Assembly: GCF_003996985.1 (NCBI RefSeq)
Contig: NZ_RJJX01000010.1
Location: 94,416 to 148,459, forward strand
Origin: Ancylomarina longa
Lineage (GTDB): Bacteria > Bacteroidota > Bacteroidia > Bacteroidales > Marinifilaceae
Length of the DNA: 54,044 nt
Direction: 5' to 3'
The position numbers and the translations under genes are program-made. Shown here one piece after another: positions 37,268 through 46,363 of the stretch; positions within the stretch are counted from its first letter, which is position 1; each line of letters begins with the position of its first letter. Below the pieces are notes generated by a model, which made no database searches, was not told the origin of the DNA, and was given only the letters and a program-made list of their open reading frames with translations.

Positions 37268-39739
37268 TTACATAAATCCACCACCTTGGGTTTCATGCTT
37301 ATCTCTGTTCTTTCTTCTTTTGGCTTTGTTTTTTCCGCTACCAAATCGGTACGAAAAGCCCAGGTAAGCGGTTCTGCTTTCCCAATGGAATTCACCCGTT
37401 TGATTGTATGGTACTTTTGAATCAAACTTAAACTTCATTCCTTTAAAAATATCGTTTACTCTAAAGGTAAAGGTTCCTTTTCCTTTTAAAACCCTGTAAC
37501 TCGCTCCGGTATTGATCATCCACATTGGATCGACCTTAAATTGCAAGTCTTTTCCTCCTCCACGATACATGGCAAACAACTGAAATCTCAACTTTTTGTT
37601 TACTGTAAAACTATTTGAGGCTCTAACATTAAAAGAACTGTTGGTTATTTCAAGATTCTCACCATTTGAAACTCCAGTTTCTTTTTGAATATATAAATCG
37701 GAACTGGCATTCATCGACCACCACTTAAAGAATCTATAATTAGCTGATAATTCAAGACCATAACGATCGTTGCTATCGGTATTGTAATACGACAATTCAA
37801 CCTTTTCCACATCCAATGGATCTTTGTTCAACACTCTCGAAATATTATCATTCACTCTTCGGTAGAATACACCAACGGTAGCTGATCCTTTCTCTAATCC
37901 TTTTGTATAATTAAACTCAAATGAATTGGTGAATTGAGGATTCAGTTCAGGATTTCCAAAAGAACTAATCAAAGGCGTACTCCACTCTCTAATTGGATTT
38001 ACTTGTCTTATCGATGGTCTATCCACTCTACGAGAGTAACTCAATTGAAGTTGATTCTTATCGCTAGGATTGTAAGTGAAGAATACGGAAGGATAAACTG
38101 TAAAACGGCTATCGGAATATTTCGCATTCTCATCGCCTTTCATAAACTCGCCATCTACCTCATATTGCTCAATTCGAGCACCCAATTGCATCGAAAAGTT
38201 ATCTATTTTTTGATTTAAATTGACATATCCCGAATAGATATTTCTGTCATAGGTAAATGCTGAATTGGGTTTTAGCACGGTTTCATACCAATCCCCATTA
38301 GGAATTCTATTTCCCATATCATCGTATACAAAATCGTGTTGATTGGTCTTTTTAGAATTATCCGTATTGTTTATTCTAAGTTCCAATCCTAATTCCAGTT
38401 TCGTGTTTTCCGAAAGAGGATTTGTATAATCTACATTGAAAAGACTATTGGTGTAATCATTTTTAATATCATCTGAATAATTAGATGTTAAATCAATCGG
38501 ATTTAATAATTCGGTGTTTGTTGCATCCTCAGGAGAATCACTCTCGCTATATGTGGCTTCAAACTCCAAGCTATGTCCCTCTTTCTCAAAATCGATTTTA
38601 TAATCCATATTATAGGTTCCTGTGGTATTATCTGTTTCCGATCTAAAAAGGCTTTCATTATCCAGCACATCACCTCTGTATATTTTTGTTGTACCATTCA
38701 TTAAACCATCGTGAAAATTCTGTGTGGTGTAAAAAGAAAGGGTATTCTTTTTATTCAAATAGATATCAGCTCCAACTTTTAATAACTGAGAATTATTATC
38801 ACTGTTGAACTCAAAATCCTGTAAGATATCATCAGGCAGAATTACTTGTCCATTTTCATCCACAGCGCTTCTTAATACATCACCATAGTTATTTCTTTTT
38901 CCTCCATTCGCACCAAAGTTTAGGAAAAAGTTCACTTCTCCGGTTTTATAATTTAAATCTATTGAACCATTAGAGCGTGTGTTCACTCCGCGTGTTACTC
39001 CCATATTTACATTTCCATTAAAGCCAATATTTGCATTCTTATTCAATACGATATTTATAATCCCACTCATTCCTTCAGGATTATACTTGGCAGATGGATT
39101 GGTGATTAACTCAATACTTTTAATTGAAGTAGAAGGAATCTGTTGCAACAACTGAGCTGCACTAATATTAGTAGGCTTGCCATCTACCAAAATCCTTACG
39201 TTCTCGTTTCCTCTCAAACTCACAGTTCCGGTTTGGCTATCGACACTAACGGATTGCACATTATTTAACACCTCCGAAGCAGTGGCACCGGCAGCAGTTA
39301 GATCTTTTCCTACATTAACAACTTTCCTGTCAATTTTCTGAGTTACGGTAGATAGTTCGGCTCTTACCGTAACTTCACCAAGTGCTTTAGTATCTTCTTC
39401 AAGTTGAACTATTCCCAATTTATGAGCCGATATCTTAGATGAAAAATCAAGTTCTCTCACAAATGGCTTGTATCCCATGTATTGAATCTCAACAGTATAC
39501 TTTCCATGAGCAATTTTCTTAATATGAAACTTACCGTTATCATCAGTAATTCCACCAGTAATTATTTTTTGAGTAACATCTCTTATTACCACATTTACAT
39601 ATGGCAATGGCTGATTGGTCTTGGCATCAATAATAATACCGGTTAATGATCCATTTTTATTCCCCTCACCCTTATCCGCTTGCGCAAAACTTGTAATACT
39701 GCTCAAAAACAGAATGACAATTAATATTCCTTCTCTCAT
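37268..39739 (-). CDS. TonB-dependent outer-membrane receptor (outer membrane beta-barrel family)
   Basis: 823 residues with signal peptide MREGILIVILFLSSITSFAQ. A carboxypeptidase-D-regulatory-like domain at ~30-115 (GSLTGIIIDAKTNQPLPYVN, GKYTVEIQYMGYKPFVRELD) precedes a plug domain (~130-240: GATASEVLNNVQSVSVDSQT, GNENVRILVDGKP, IKSIELITNPSAKYNPEGMS). A large barrel follows (QLQLSYSRRVDRPSIRQVNP, GLELSANYRFFKWW, TAYLGFSYRFGSGKNKAKRR). It is not SusC-like: there is no SusD partner and the length and barrel match the OMP_b-brl family often linked to metal or unknown small-substrate import. The basic tail after the barrel (RRKNRDKHETQGGGFM) is common in this group. It is transcribed alone. The substrate cannot be told. 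Confidence 0.88.
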   Translation of the reverse strand: MREGILIVILFLSSITSFAQADKGEGNKNGSLTGIIIDAKTNQPLPYVNVVIRDVTQKIITGGITDDNGKFHIKKIAHGKYTVEIQYMGYKPFVRELDFSSKISAHKLGIVQLEEDTKALGEVTVRAELSTVTQKIDRKVVNVGKDLTAAGATASEVLNNVQSVSVDSQTGTVSLRGNENVRILVDGKPTNISAAQLLQQIPSTSIKSIELITNPSAKYNPEGMSGIINIVLNKNANIGFNGNVNMGVTRGVNTRSNGSIDLNYKTGEVNFFLNFGANGGKRNNYGDVLRSAVDENGQVILPDDILQDFEFNSDNNSQLLKVGADIYLNKKNTLSFYTTQNFHDGLMNGTTKIYRGDVLDNESLFRSETDNTTGTYNMDYKIDFEKEGHSLEFEATYSESDSPEDATNTELLNPIDLTSNYSDDIKNDYTNSLFNVDYTNPLSENTKLELGLELRINNTDNSKKTNQHDFVYDDMGNRIPNGDWYETVLKPNSAFTYDRNIYSGYVNLNQKIDNFSMQLGARIEQYEVDGEFMKGDENAKYSDSRFTVYPSVFFTYNPSDKNQLQLSYSRRVDRPSIRQVNPIREWSTPLISSFGNPELNPQFTNSFEFNYTKGLEKGSATVGVFYRRVNDNISRVLNKDPLDVEKVELSYYNTDSNDRYGLELSANYRFFKWWSMNASSDLYIQKETGVSNGENLEITNSSFNVRASNSFTVNKKLRFQLFAMYRGGGKDLQFKVDPMWMINTGASYRVLKGKGTFTFRVNDIFKGMKFKFDSKVPYNQTGEFHWESRTAYLGFSYRFGSGKNKAKRRKNRDKHETQGGGFM

Positions 39740-39983
39740 AATTCTTTTTTTACAATGTTAGTGGTTAATAATAAGACTACATTTAAGATTTAATGGTTAC
39801 ACATTGTCCTTGCAAATCCCCATAATTCACATATCAGACCAAGCCATTACATCCTGTAGTTAATTGGTTAAAGTCATTTCTCAATTCAATACTTCACCAC
39901 TCATCTTCATACTTAGTGCCAAAAATCGTATCATACACAAAATCAACTAGAAATATTCTTGAGGATTATTTTTTCCGTTCGGT

Positions 39984-40004
39984 ATCGTACAAAGTGTGTA
40001 CGAT
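39984..40004. promoter_or_regulatory. Perfect palindrome ATCGTACA-N5-TGTACGAT, operator candidate
   Basis: ATCGTACA (39984-39991) and TGTACGAT (39997-40004) form a perfect 8-bp inverted repeat with a 5-nt spacer, 245 bp upstream of the receptor ATG. The short spacer and dyad fit a dimeric regulator site, and no T-tail is present to suggest a terminator. No regulator gene is adjacent, so the binder is unknown. Confidence 0.45.
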
Positions 40005-40085
40005 TTAGAGTGCTATAAAAACGGGGGGCAAGAAGCACACAGAACTATTTAATAAAAAGAGCTTTTAGAGTCAAGCGTATAAATA

Positions 40086-40113
40086 GAAAGGATAACAAAA
40101 CTGCTATCCTTTC
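40086..40113 (-). terminator. Probable terminator of the flavodoxin/ferredoxin gene
   Basis: GAAAGGATA (40086-40094) and TATCCTTTC (40105-40113) form a perfect 9-bp stem, 21 bp beyond the minus-strand stop at 40134. The following minus-strand sequence is AT-rich but lacks a continuous T-run, so efficiency is uncertain. Confidence 0.55.
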
Positions 40114-40133
40114 AATTCTTTCGCTTATATCTT

Positions 40134-40925
40134 TTAGATAAAAAATTCAGGTTCTTTTCGCTCTTTACAATTACTCACAAGTCGGTTTGTAATATCTACG
40201 ATTACCGGATGTTCGAAAATACGAGCAAAGGTAGGACAGGCTTTTACACAAGCACAACAGCGAATACAAGCTTCTGAATTAGTAACCACCTTATCGGTCA
40301 CATCAATAACATCTACCGGACACACATCTGCACAAATACCACACAAGTCACAAAGTTCCTCCTTAGTAGTTGGAGCAATATCCGGCATTTGTCCTCTTTT
40401 CTTGTAAGGAACATCACCGGGTACATTACAAATTTCAAATCCATTTATTTCCCCATCTTGTATTTTCACCAATAGATTCTCTGCAAATTGTTTTGCTTTT
40501 AACAAATCATCCTCATCCGGTCGATTTTTAGCTATCGGTTTATTTTCAGTTGAATAGGAATGTTCTCCAATAAAAGAAGCTGCTGCAAAAGGAGTAAAAC
40601 CAATTTCTGTAGCAACATCTTTTAATTCAATTAAAGCATCGTCGAAAGCTCTGTTTCCATAAACAGCTACCAATACAACAGGTGCACTTTTAACTTCAAA
40701 TTTCCTCAATTGTTCCAAAGCTTGTTCCGGCACACGCCCGGAATATACAGGAATTCCTATAATCGTAAGCTCATTCTCAATTTTTGAATTCACAGAAATA
40801 GTAAAACCTGCAGGAGTTATATCAAATTCGTTTATTTGTTGGGCACCTAATCCCTGTCCAATGGTTTTTACTATTTTTTTACTCGTCCCGGTTGGGGAAA
40901 AGTAAATCAAATTGACAATTTTCAT
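40134..40925 (-). CDS. Flavodoxin-ferredoxin fusion (EFR1-family ferredoxin)
   Basis: 263 residues. Residues ~1-150 are a flavodoxin-like FMN domain (IVNLIYFSPTGTSKKIVKTI with the phosphate-binding SPTGTS loop, TIIGIPVYSGRVPEQALEQL, VVLVAVYGNRAFDDALIELK). The C-terminal third carries two [4Fe-4S] ferredoxin motifs: CDLCGICADVCPVDVIDVT and CIRCCACVKACPTFARIF. Such fusions are soluble electron carriers in anaerobes and probably shuttle electrons between ferredoxin- and flavin-dependent enzymes. The partner enzyme is not visible here. The frame starts directly at the first strand of the flavodoxin fold, so ATG 40925 is likely right. Confidence 0.87.
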   Translation of the reverse strand: MKIVNLIYFSPTGTSKKIVKTIGQGLGAQQINEFDITPAGFTISVNSKIENELTIIGIPVYSGRVPEQALEQLRKFEVKSAPVVLVAVYGNRAFDDALIELKDVATEIGFTPFAAASFIGEHSYSTENKPIAKNRPDEDDLLKAKQFAENLLVKIQDGEINGFEICNVPGDVPYKKRGQMPDIAPTTKEELCDLCGICADVCPVDVIDVTDKVVTNSEACIRCCACVKACPTFARIFEHPVIVDITNRLVSNCKERKEPEFFI

Positions 40926-41037
40926 ATTCTATCCTAATTTCAAAATCGCACACTATTGTAAATACAACACAAATTAATAAATTAAAAATCGGCCAAAAGT
41001 TATAAAATCATGATGATAATTTGGAATTATTAAGCAC

Positions 41038-41069
41038 AAAAAAAGGATAGTAAAAATACTATCCTTTTT
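41038..41069 (-). terminator. Terminator of the tRNA-Arg pair
   Basis: GGATAGTA (41045-41052) and TACTATCC (41057-41064) pair perfectly around an AAAA loop. Flanking A- and T-runs extend the helix and give a T-tail on either strand. It lies directly downstream of the two minus-strand tRNA-Arg genes. Confidence 0.85.
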
Positions 41070-41071
41070 CG

Positions 41072-41146
41072 TGATCCAGCCAGGATTCGAACCTGGGACC
41101 CATAGCTTAGAAGGCTATTGCTCTAATCCAACTGAGCTACTGGACC
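41072..41146 (-). tRNA. tRNA-Arg (anticodon UCU), copy 2 in transcription order
   Basis: 75 nt on the minus strand starting GGTCCAGTAGCTCAGTTGG, with anticodon stem ATAGC/GCTAT and loop CTTCTAA (anticodon TCT, reading AGA). The T-arm is CCAGGTTCGAATCCTGG. The 7-bp acceptor stem GGTCCAG/CTGGATC has one G-U pair, discriminator A. CCA is not encoded. It is identical to the copy 115 bp away. Confidence 0.95.
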
Positions 41147-41186
41147 ATTACCTACTTTGTACTGTTTTTGCCTTAAAAAAATGGTG

Positions 41187-41261
41187 TGATCCAGCCAGGA
41201 TTCGAACCTGGGACCCATAGCTTAGAAGGCTATTGCTCTAATCCAACTGAGCTACTGGACC
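41187..41261 (-). tRNA. tRNA-Arg (anticodon UCU), copy 1 in transcription order
   Basis: Identical in sequence to 41072-41146, including the TCT anticodon and unencoded CCA. It is separated from that copy by a 40-nt AT-rich spacer, and both precede the terminator at 41038-41069. It lies 100 bp beyond the stop of the fused dehydratase gene at 41362. Confidence 0.95.
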
Positions 41262-41361
41262 ATTCCTTAAAAGGCGATGCAAATATAGGTATTTATTGCA
41301 TTCCTAAACAAATGTTTTTATGATTTTTTTCACTTTAAATAGCACGACATCTAGTAATAGA

Positions 41362-43143
41362 TTAGGATTCAGAGCGTATCCAATTTACCAGACCTTTGTG
41401 GCTTATGATTTGCCTTAATTTATCAGGCATTGGTGGGATCGGAAACTGTCTGTCTCCTATTTGTATGCTCCCTTCTTGAAAATCAACACTTATCACATCT
41501 CCTTTATGATAATTTTCAACCATTTCACGATCTACAATTAAAAATAAGCCCTGATTAATAGCAGAACGATAAAAGATCCTATTCACTGATTTTACGATTA
41601 CGGCTTGTACCCCTGCAAAGGCAAGTCCAACAGCTGGATGTTCGCGAGAACTACCACAGCCAAAATTCTCACCGCCAAGCAGAATATCACCTCGCTGTAA
41701 ACGATCAGAAAAACTATCATCAAAGCCTTTAAAAAGATATGGCAAGATAGCAGCTGCATCAGAGCTAAGCACATTATAAGTGAGATTTCCGGCAAACATT
41801 TGATCTGTATTTAAATGATCCACATCCGAATAATCCCAAATACCACCAGTTTTCCGATCTTCCCCAGCTTTAATAAAAATGGTTGGACTTTGTTGTTTTT
41901 TATAAGGATAGGTTTCTGCTGCGGAGTTCTCTTCTCTTGAATCTGTAATCTCACCTGTAAGTGCAGAATGTGCTACTGTAGCGGGAGAAGCCAAATAAAT
42001 CTCAGCATTTTTATTTCCCATACGACCTAAAAAATTCCGGTTTGCAGTAGAAATCACGGAGAATCCATCCGCTGGGATTCCTTGTCCGGTTCCCAAACAT
42101 GGTCCACAGGATGCACCAAGAATATTCGCTCCGGCTTTTATCAAGTTGGAAATAATTCCCTCCTCAATAGCTTGTAGATAAATCTCCTTAGAAGCAGGTG
42201 CTACCAAGAGTTGAAAACCAGATGCAACGTGCTTTCCCTTCAGAATTTTAGCTGCTATTCGCAAGTCTTCTATTCGTCCATTGGTACAGGTTCCTATCAA
42301 TCCCTGATGAAGCTTTGTGCCTTTCAATTCGCTAACGGCTTTCACATTATCCACATGATGAGGAGCAGCAGCCAATGGATACAAGTCATTCAGATTAATT
42401 TCCAATTCCCTGAAATAAGTGGCATCCTCATCAGCCCAAACACCTTTTACTTTCTCTCCATAAAAATCCGACAAAACCTCATCGGGAGGAAATACAGCAT
42501 TCTTCGCACCCATTTCCGAAGCAAGATTTGCAAGTGTCATTCTCTCGGCTATCGATAAATTTTTCACACCAGATCCATGATATTCAATAGACATATAATT
42601 GGCTCCGGCTGATCCGAGCATTCCAATAATCCATAGGGAAAGATCTTTGGCATAAACTCCTTTTGGGAACTTTCCCCTCAAAGTAATTTTGATTGATTCC
42701 GGTACACGAAACCAGGTTTCCCCACGTTTCCACAATCCAGCAGCCTCGGTTCTGTCGATTCCTGCTGCCATGGCATTAAAGGCACCGGCGGTGCAAGTAT
42801 GACTATCACTACCAACAATTATCATCCCTGGTTTGGCATGATAGGACATAATTTGATGACAGATTCCACTACCGGCATCATAAAAATTAGGGATGTCCTG
42901 TTCTTTCACCAAATCTCTTATTGCCTGATAGTCGGTTGCCAGTTTGGCATTGGTTGGCGGTGCATTATGGTCTAAAACCACTAATAGCTGCTTGGGATCA
43001 TTTATCTTCTCCCCACCCATCTTTTCGAAAGTCTTGCGAATACTGGCGGTATTGTCGTGGGTTAATACGATATGTGGCTTTTTGAATACGATGCTTCCAC
43101 ATTTAGCCCAAAATATTTTTTCAACGAAAGTTAGATTTTGCAT
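41362..43143 (-). CDS. Fused aconitase/isopropylmalate-dehydratase-type enzyme (large + small domains), copy B
   Basis: 593 residues joining what are two subunits (LeuC-like and LeuD-like) in many isopropylmalate dehydratases. The large part (~1-400) carries FWAKCGSIVFKKPHIVLTHD, VGSDSHTCTAGAFNAMAAGI, GTCTNGRIEDLRIAAKIL and GASCGPCLGTGQGIPADGFS, supplying the three Cys expected for a [4Fe-4S] cluster. The small swivel part (~430-593) has DVDHLNTDQMFAGNLTYNVL and ENFGCGSSREHPAVGLAFAG. Such enzymes move a hydroxyl group on di- or tricarboxylic acids by dehydration and rehydration. The usual YLxx specificity loop after NTD reads NLTY here, so the substrate cannot be read off. It is the second gene of a two-gene operon, 20 bp after its paralogue. 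Confidence 0.85.
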   Translation of the reverse strand: MQNLTFVEKIFWAKCGSIVFKKPHIVLTHDNTASIRKTFEKMGGEKINDPKQLLVVLDHNAPPTNAKLATDYQAIRDLVKEQDIPNFYDAGSGICHQIMSYHAKPGMIIVGSDSHTCTAGAFNAMAAGIDRTEAAGLWKRGETWFRVPESIKITLRGKFPKGVYAKDLSLWIIGMLGSAGANYMSIEYHGSGVKNLSIAERMTLANLASEMGAKNAVFPPDEVLSDFYGEKVKGVWADEDATYFRELEINLNDLYPLAAAPHHVDNVKAVSELKGTKLHQGLIGTCTNGRIEDLRIAAKILKGKHVASGFQLLVAPASKEIYLQAIEEGIISNLIKAGANILGASCGPCLGTGQGIPADGFSVISTANRNFLGRMGNKNAEIYLASPATVAHSALTGEITDSREENSAAETYPYKKQQSPTIFIKAGEDRKTGGIWDYSDVDHLNTDQMFAGNLTYNVLSSDAAAILPYLFKGFDDSFSDRLQRGDILLGGENFGCGSSREHPAVGLAFAGVQAVIVKSVNRIFYRSAINQGLFLIVDREMVENYHKGDVISVDFQEGSIQIGDRQFPIPPMPDKLRQIISHKGLVNWIRSES

Positions 43144-43163
43144 GATAATAATATGGTAAAAAG

Positions 43164-44972
43164 TTAAAATAATCCGCCATTCTGATAAATTTCCAGCTGT
43201 ACTTCGGAGAATCCTTCGCCTTGTACGGAAATATCTTTAGTGAGATTCACCAGTTCTCCGGTTTCAAAATCTACACTTATTTTATCTCCATCAGCAAGCT
43301 TTAATTCTAAAATATCAGTACAGGTAACAATAGGAAAAGCAGCATTAATAGCATTTCGCTCATAAATGGCACCATAAGATTCTGCGACAATTGCTTGTAC
43401 GCCCAAAGATTTGAAACAATCTACTGCCTGTTGACGAGAACTTCCGCTTCCAAAATTTTTGTGAACTACTACGATATCTCCAACTTGTACTTTGCTTGCA
43501 AAATCTTCGTAACCTTTTAGATTATCGAAGGTATATTGTCCCATCTCCTCCATTTGTGTAATGGTGAGATAGCGGTTGTGATAAATCATATCCGTATCGA
43601 TATTATCCATGGGAATATACCAAACGCGGCCTTCCACCGATTTTGGCTTATTAGCATCAAATATAGAATGATGCAAGGCCGGTTCCACAATTTTTTCAGA
43701 CGTTATATCATGAATACATGGAGTTTTCGGAATCTGATCGTAGGGAACGATACAACCTGCAATAGCAGAAGCAACAACAGTTGCAGGGGATGCCAAATAA
43801 ACATCTCCTTTCCCCTGCTTACCAGGGAAATTGCGATTTCCGGTACTAATGGTTACTTCCCCTTCGCCATTCTGTCCAACCTGACCGGCTGCACATCCGG
43901 CACATCCGGCATTAGACACCATGGCACCTGCTTCTTTAAAGATATGAATGAGCCCTTCCTTTAAACAAGTCTTCCATATTTCATCGGTTGCCGGAACAAT
44001 TTTAAAAACAACTTCAGGAGCAATTTTTCTGCCCTTCAAAATACTTGCTGCAATACGAAAATCTTCCATTCGTCCGTTAGTGCAACTACCAATAAAAGCA
44101 GAATCGATTGGAGTTCCTTTAGCTTCTGACACTGGAACCGTATTGTGTGGTTCTCCTGGCAAGGACACTCTGGCAACAAAACTCTCCAGATTTAATTCAT
44201 AAACCTGATCGTAATGCGCATCCGCATCTACTCTCACCACTTCTAATTTCTTTCCATTTCGAAACTCACTATATTCCATAATTGCCTCGTTGGGCGTAAA
44301 TAAGATGATAATGCATCCCATTTCAGTAGCCATGGAAGCAATTGTAATTCTTTCATCTAATGTAAAACGATCAACCTCTTCGCCATAAATTTCCACTGCA
44401 CAACCTAATAAAGAATTTGCTCCAAAACGATTCAATAAACCCAAAACAATATCCTTTGCAAAAACTCCTTTCGGACGCTTTCCATTCAAATTAATCTTTA
44501 CGGATTTAGGAACTTTAAACCATACTTTCCCATGGTGAAAAGCAGCCGCGATATCCTTATCGCCCATTCCCTGACCAAATGCACCAATAGCTCCAAGAAT
44601 ATTCGCATGAGAATCGGTAGTTACAGCAGTAGTTCCGGAATAAGCCAAACCTTTTTCAATAAGCGTATGTGTTCCTATTCCATTATTAATATCAAAAACT
44701 TTGAGACCATTATCACGGGCAAACAACCGACAAATCTGCTGGTTTACAGCATATTTTTGATCCGAACCAGTTGGATTACAATCAAAAGTGAAAAAAGTTT
44801 TTTCCGGATCGGCTACCTTCAATTGATAATCATGAATATTCTTCACAACATTAGCACCACCAAAATCTCTTGCTACACGAATATCAATATCGATATCAAC
44901 AATATCTCCTGGTTTCACAAAACTCTCCTTAGAGTGATTTGCTATAATTTTTTCAATTAATGTCATTCCCAT
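43164..44972 (-). CDS. Fused aconitase/isopropylmalate-dehydratase-type enzyme, copy A
   Basis: 602 residues, same large-plus-small layout as the gene at 41362. The large part shows MTLIEKIIANHSKESFVKPG, VTTDSHANILGAIGAFGQGM, IGSCTNGRMEDFRIAASIL and NAGCAGCAAGQVGQNGEGEV (cluster Cys in CTNGR and CAGCAAG). The swivel part has MDNIDTDMIYHNRYLTITQM and HKNFGSGSSRQQAVDCFKSL, with the catalytic Ser in GSGSSR and YLTI at the specificity-loop position. The two products differ at both sites and so likely act on different acids. Isopropylmalate/citramalate-type or homoaconitate-type chemistry is possible; no leuA, leuB or citrate-synthase-like partner is in the window to decide. Confidence 0.85.
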   Translation of the reverse strand: MGMTLIEKIIANHSKESFVKPGDIVDIDIDIRVARDFGGANVVKNIHDYQLKVADPEKTFFTFDCNPTGSDQKYAVNQQICRLFARDNGLKVFDINNGIGTHTLIEKGLAYSGTTAVTTDSHANILGAIGAFGQGMGDKDIAAAFHHGKVWFKVPKSVKINLNGKRPKGVFAKDIVLGLLNRFGANSLLGCAVEIYGEEVDRFTLDERITIASMATEMGCIIILFTPNEAIMEYSEFRNGKKLEVVRVDADAHYDQVYELNLESFVARVSLPGEPHNTVPVSEAKGTPIDSAFIGSCTNGRMEDFRIAASILKGRKIAPEVVFKIVPATDEIWKTCLKEGLIHIFKEAGAMVSNAGCAGCAAGQVGQNGEGEVTISTGNRNFPGKQGKGDVYLASPATVVASAIAGCIVPYDQIPKTPCIHDITSEKIVEPALHHSIFDANKPKSVEGRVWYIPMDNIDTDMIYHNRYLTITQMEEMGQYTFDNLKGYEDFASKVQVGDIVVVHKNFGSGSSRQQAVDCFKSLGVQAIVAESYGAIYERNAINAAFPIVTCTDILELKLADGDKISVDFETGELVNLTKDISVQGEGFSEVQLEIYQNGGLF

Positions 44973-45131
44973 AGTTCAAATATTTATGAGTTACTGAATT
45001 ACCGTATCAATCTACTAAATTTAATGCAATTCTGAAATGATAAAATCCACTCTGGCAATTTGAATTCCTACGCTATAAATAATTCGTAAACTTATTCTAG
45101 CCAAAGTCCTCTTCTATTTCCTCAAAGAATT

Positions 45132-45139
45132 TATCTTTG
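45132..45139 (+). promoter_or_regulatory. -7 element for the MFS transporter gene
   Basis: TATCTTTG matches TAnnTTTG exactly, 17 bp before the ATG at 45157, implying a very short leader. A matching TTTG about 20 nt upstream is not evident. Confidence 0.45.
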
Positions 45140-45156
45140 CAGCTCAAATCCCTTGT

Positions 45157-46329
45157 ATGAGCAGCACTTACTCCGGAAATATACCCAAATTATACCTGAT
45201 AAAAATTGCGAAATGGTTTATGCTAACCATGCCTGTCATTGTACTTTTTTATCAGGAAAACGGTTTAAATATGCAGGATGTGCTTACTTTAAAAGCCATT
45301 TATTCTGTTGCTGTTGTGATATTGGAAATTCCTTCGGGATATGCAGCAGATGTGTGGGGAAGAAAGAAATCGCTTATTCTGGGGGCTATTCTGGGATGTC
45401 TGGGATTTATTATCTATTCCTTTAGCTATGAATTTATCGGATTTTTAGCTGCAGAATTGATTTTGGGAATTGGAAGTAGCTTTATCTCCGGTTCAGACTC
45501 GGCAATGCTTTACGACAGTCTGCTGAAAATAAATAAAGAAGACCAGTATTTAAAACAGGAGAGCAGGATAATGTCTGTTGGGAATTTTGCCGAAGCCCTT
45601 GCTGGCATTGCCGGTGGTAGTCTGGCATTGATAAGTCTGCGAACCCCGTTTATCTTCCAATCCTTTATTGCTTTTATTGCAATTCCTGCTGCATTTTTAC
45701 TCTTAGATCCAAAGTCGCTTGCAACAAAGCCGAAAGCAGGGTTTATACACATCTTGTCTATTGTAAAATTCGCACTTTGGGACAATGTGAAATTACGATG
45801 GAATATTGTGCTTTCTTCTGTTATTGGTAGCGCAACATTAACGCTTGCCTGGTTTATTCAACCTTACCTTAAAGATTTGAATATGGAAGTCAGTGCTATT
45901 GGAGTTATCTGGACCTTGCTAAATCTGACTGTTGGTGCAGTTGCACTTTTGGCTTATAAAATAGAACGCTATCTCGGGAAAAGAAGAACTTCCTTATTTA
46001 TTGTTGTTGGAATTTCACTTGGATTTATACTAACCGGATGGTTTCATTCCCTCATAGGAATTGCGTTTCTGTTTTTCTTTTACTTTGTTCGGGGTATTGC
46101 GACTCCCGTATTAAAAGATTACATCAATCGAATTACCGCTTCGGAAATGAGAGCTACAGTACTTTCAGTTCGCAATTTTATTATCAGAATCTGCTTTGCA
46201 GTCATCGCCCCATTTCTGGGATGGTATAATGATCATTTCAGCATTTCATCCGCCCTAATTATAGCAGGAATTATCTTTTTTATATTGGGAAGTATTAGCT
46301 TGATTTTTATTGGTAAAACCGAAAAATAA
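45157..46329 (+). CDS. Major facilitator superfamily transporter
   Basis: 390 residues with about 12 membrane helices in two halves. The first half has the MFS loop motif after helix 2-3 (SGYAADVWGRKKSLILGAIL) and an acidic/glycine-rich helix (AAELILGIGSSFISGSDSAM). The second half begins near residue 215 (WNIVLSSVIGSATLTLAWFI) and ends SSALIIAGIIFFILGSISLI. Such transporters move small molecules, often drugs or metabolites, by proton antiport. No substrate can be inferred. It diverges from the dehydratase operon. Confidence 0.85.
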   Translation: MSSTYSGNIPKLYLIKIAKWFMLTMPVIVLFYQENGLNMQDVLTLKAIYSVAVVILEIPSGYAADVWGRKKSLILGAILGCLGFIIYSFSYEFIGFLAAELILGIGSSFISGSDSAMLYDSLLKINKEDQYLKQESRIMSVGNFAEALAGIAGGSLALISLRTPFIFQSFIAFIAIPAAFLLLDPKSLATKPKAGFIHILSIVKFALWDNVKLRWNIVLSSVIGSATLTLAWFIQPYLKDLNMEVSAIGVIWTLLNLTVGAVALLAYKIERYLGKRRTSLFIVVGISLGFILTGWFHSLIGIAFLFFFYFVRGIATPVLKDYINRITASEMRATVLSVRNFIIRICFAVIAPFLGWYNDHFSISSALIIAGIIFFILGSISLIFIGKTEK

Positions 46330-46363
46330 GACTTTACGAACGATCTTTATTACAAAATTGGTG

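Larger units (their letters stand above)
39740..40133. other. Intergenic region upstream of the TonB-dependent receptor
   Basis: About 390 bp without a gene. It holds the palindrome at 39984-40004 and the hairpin at 40086-40113, listed separately. No clean TTTG/TAnnTTTG promoter for the receptor gene was found. Confidence 0.5.
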
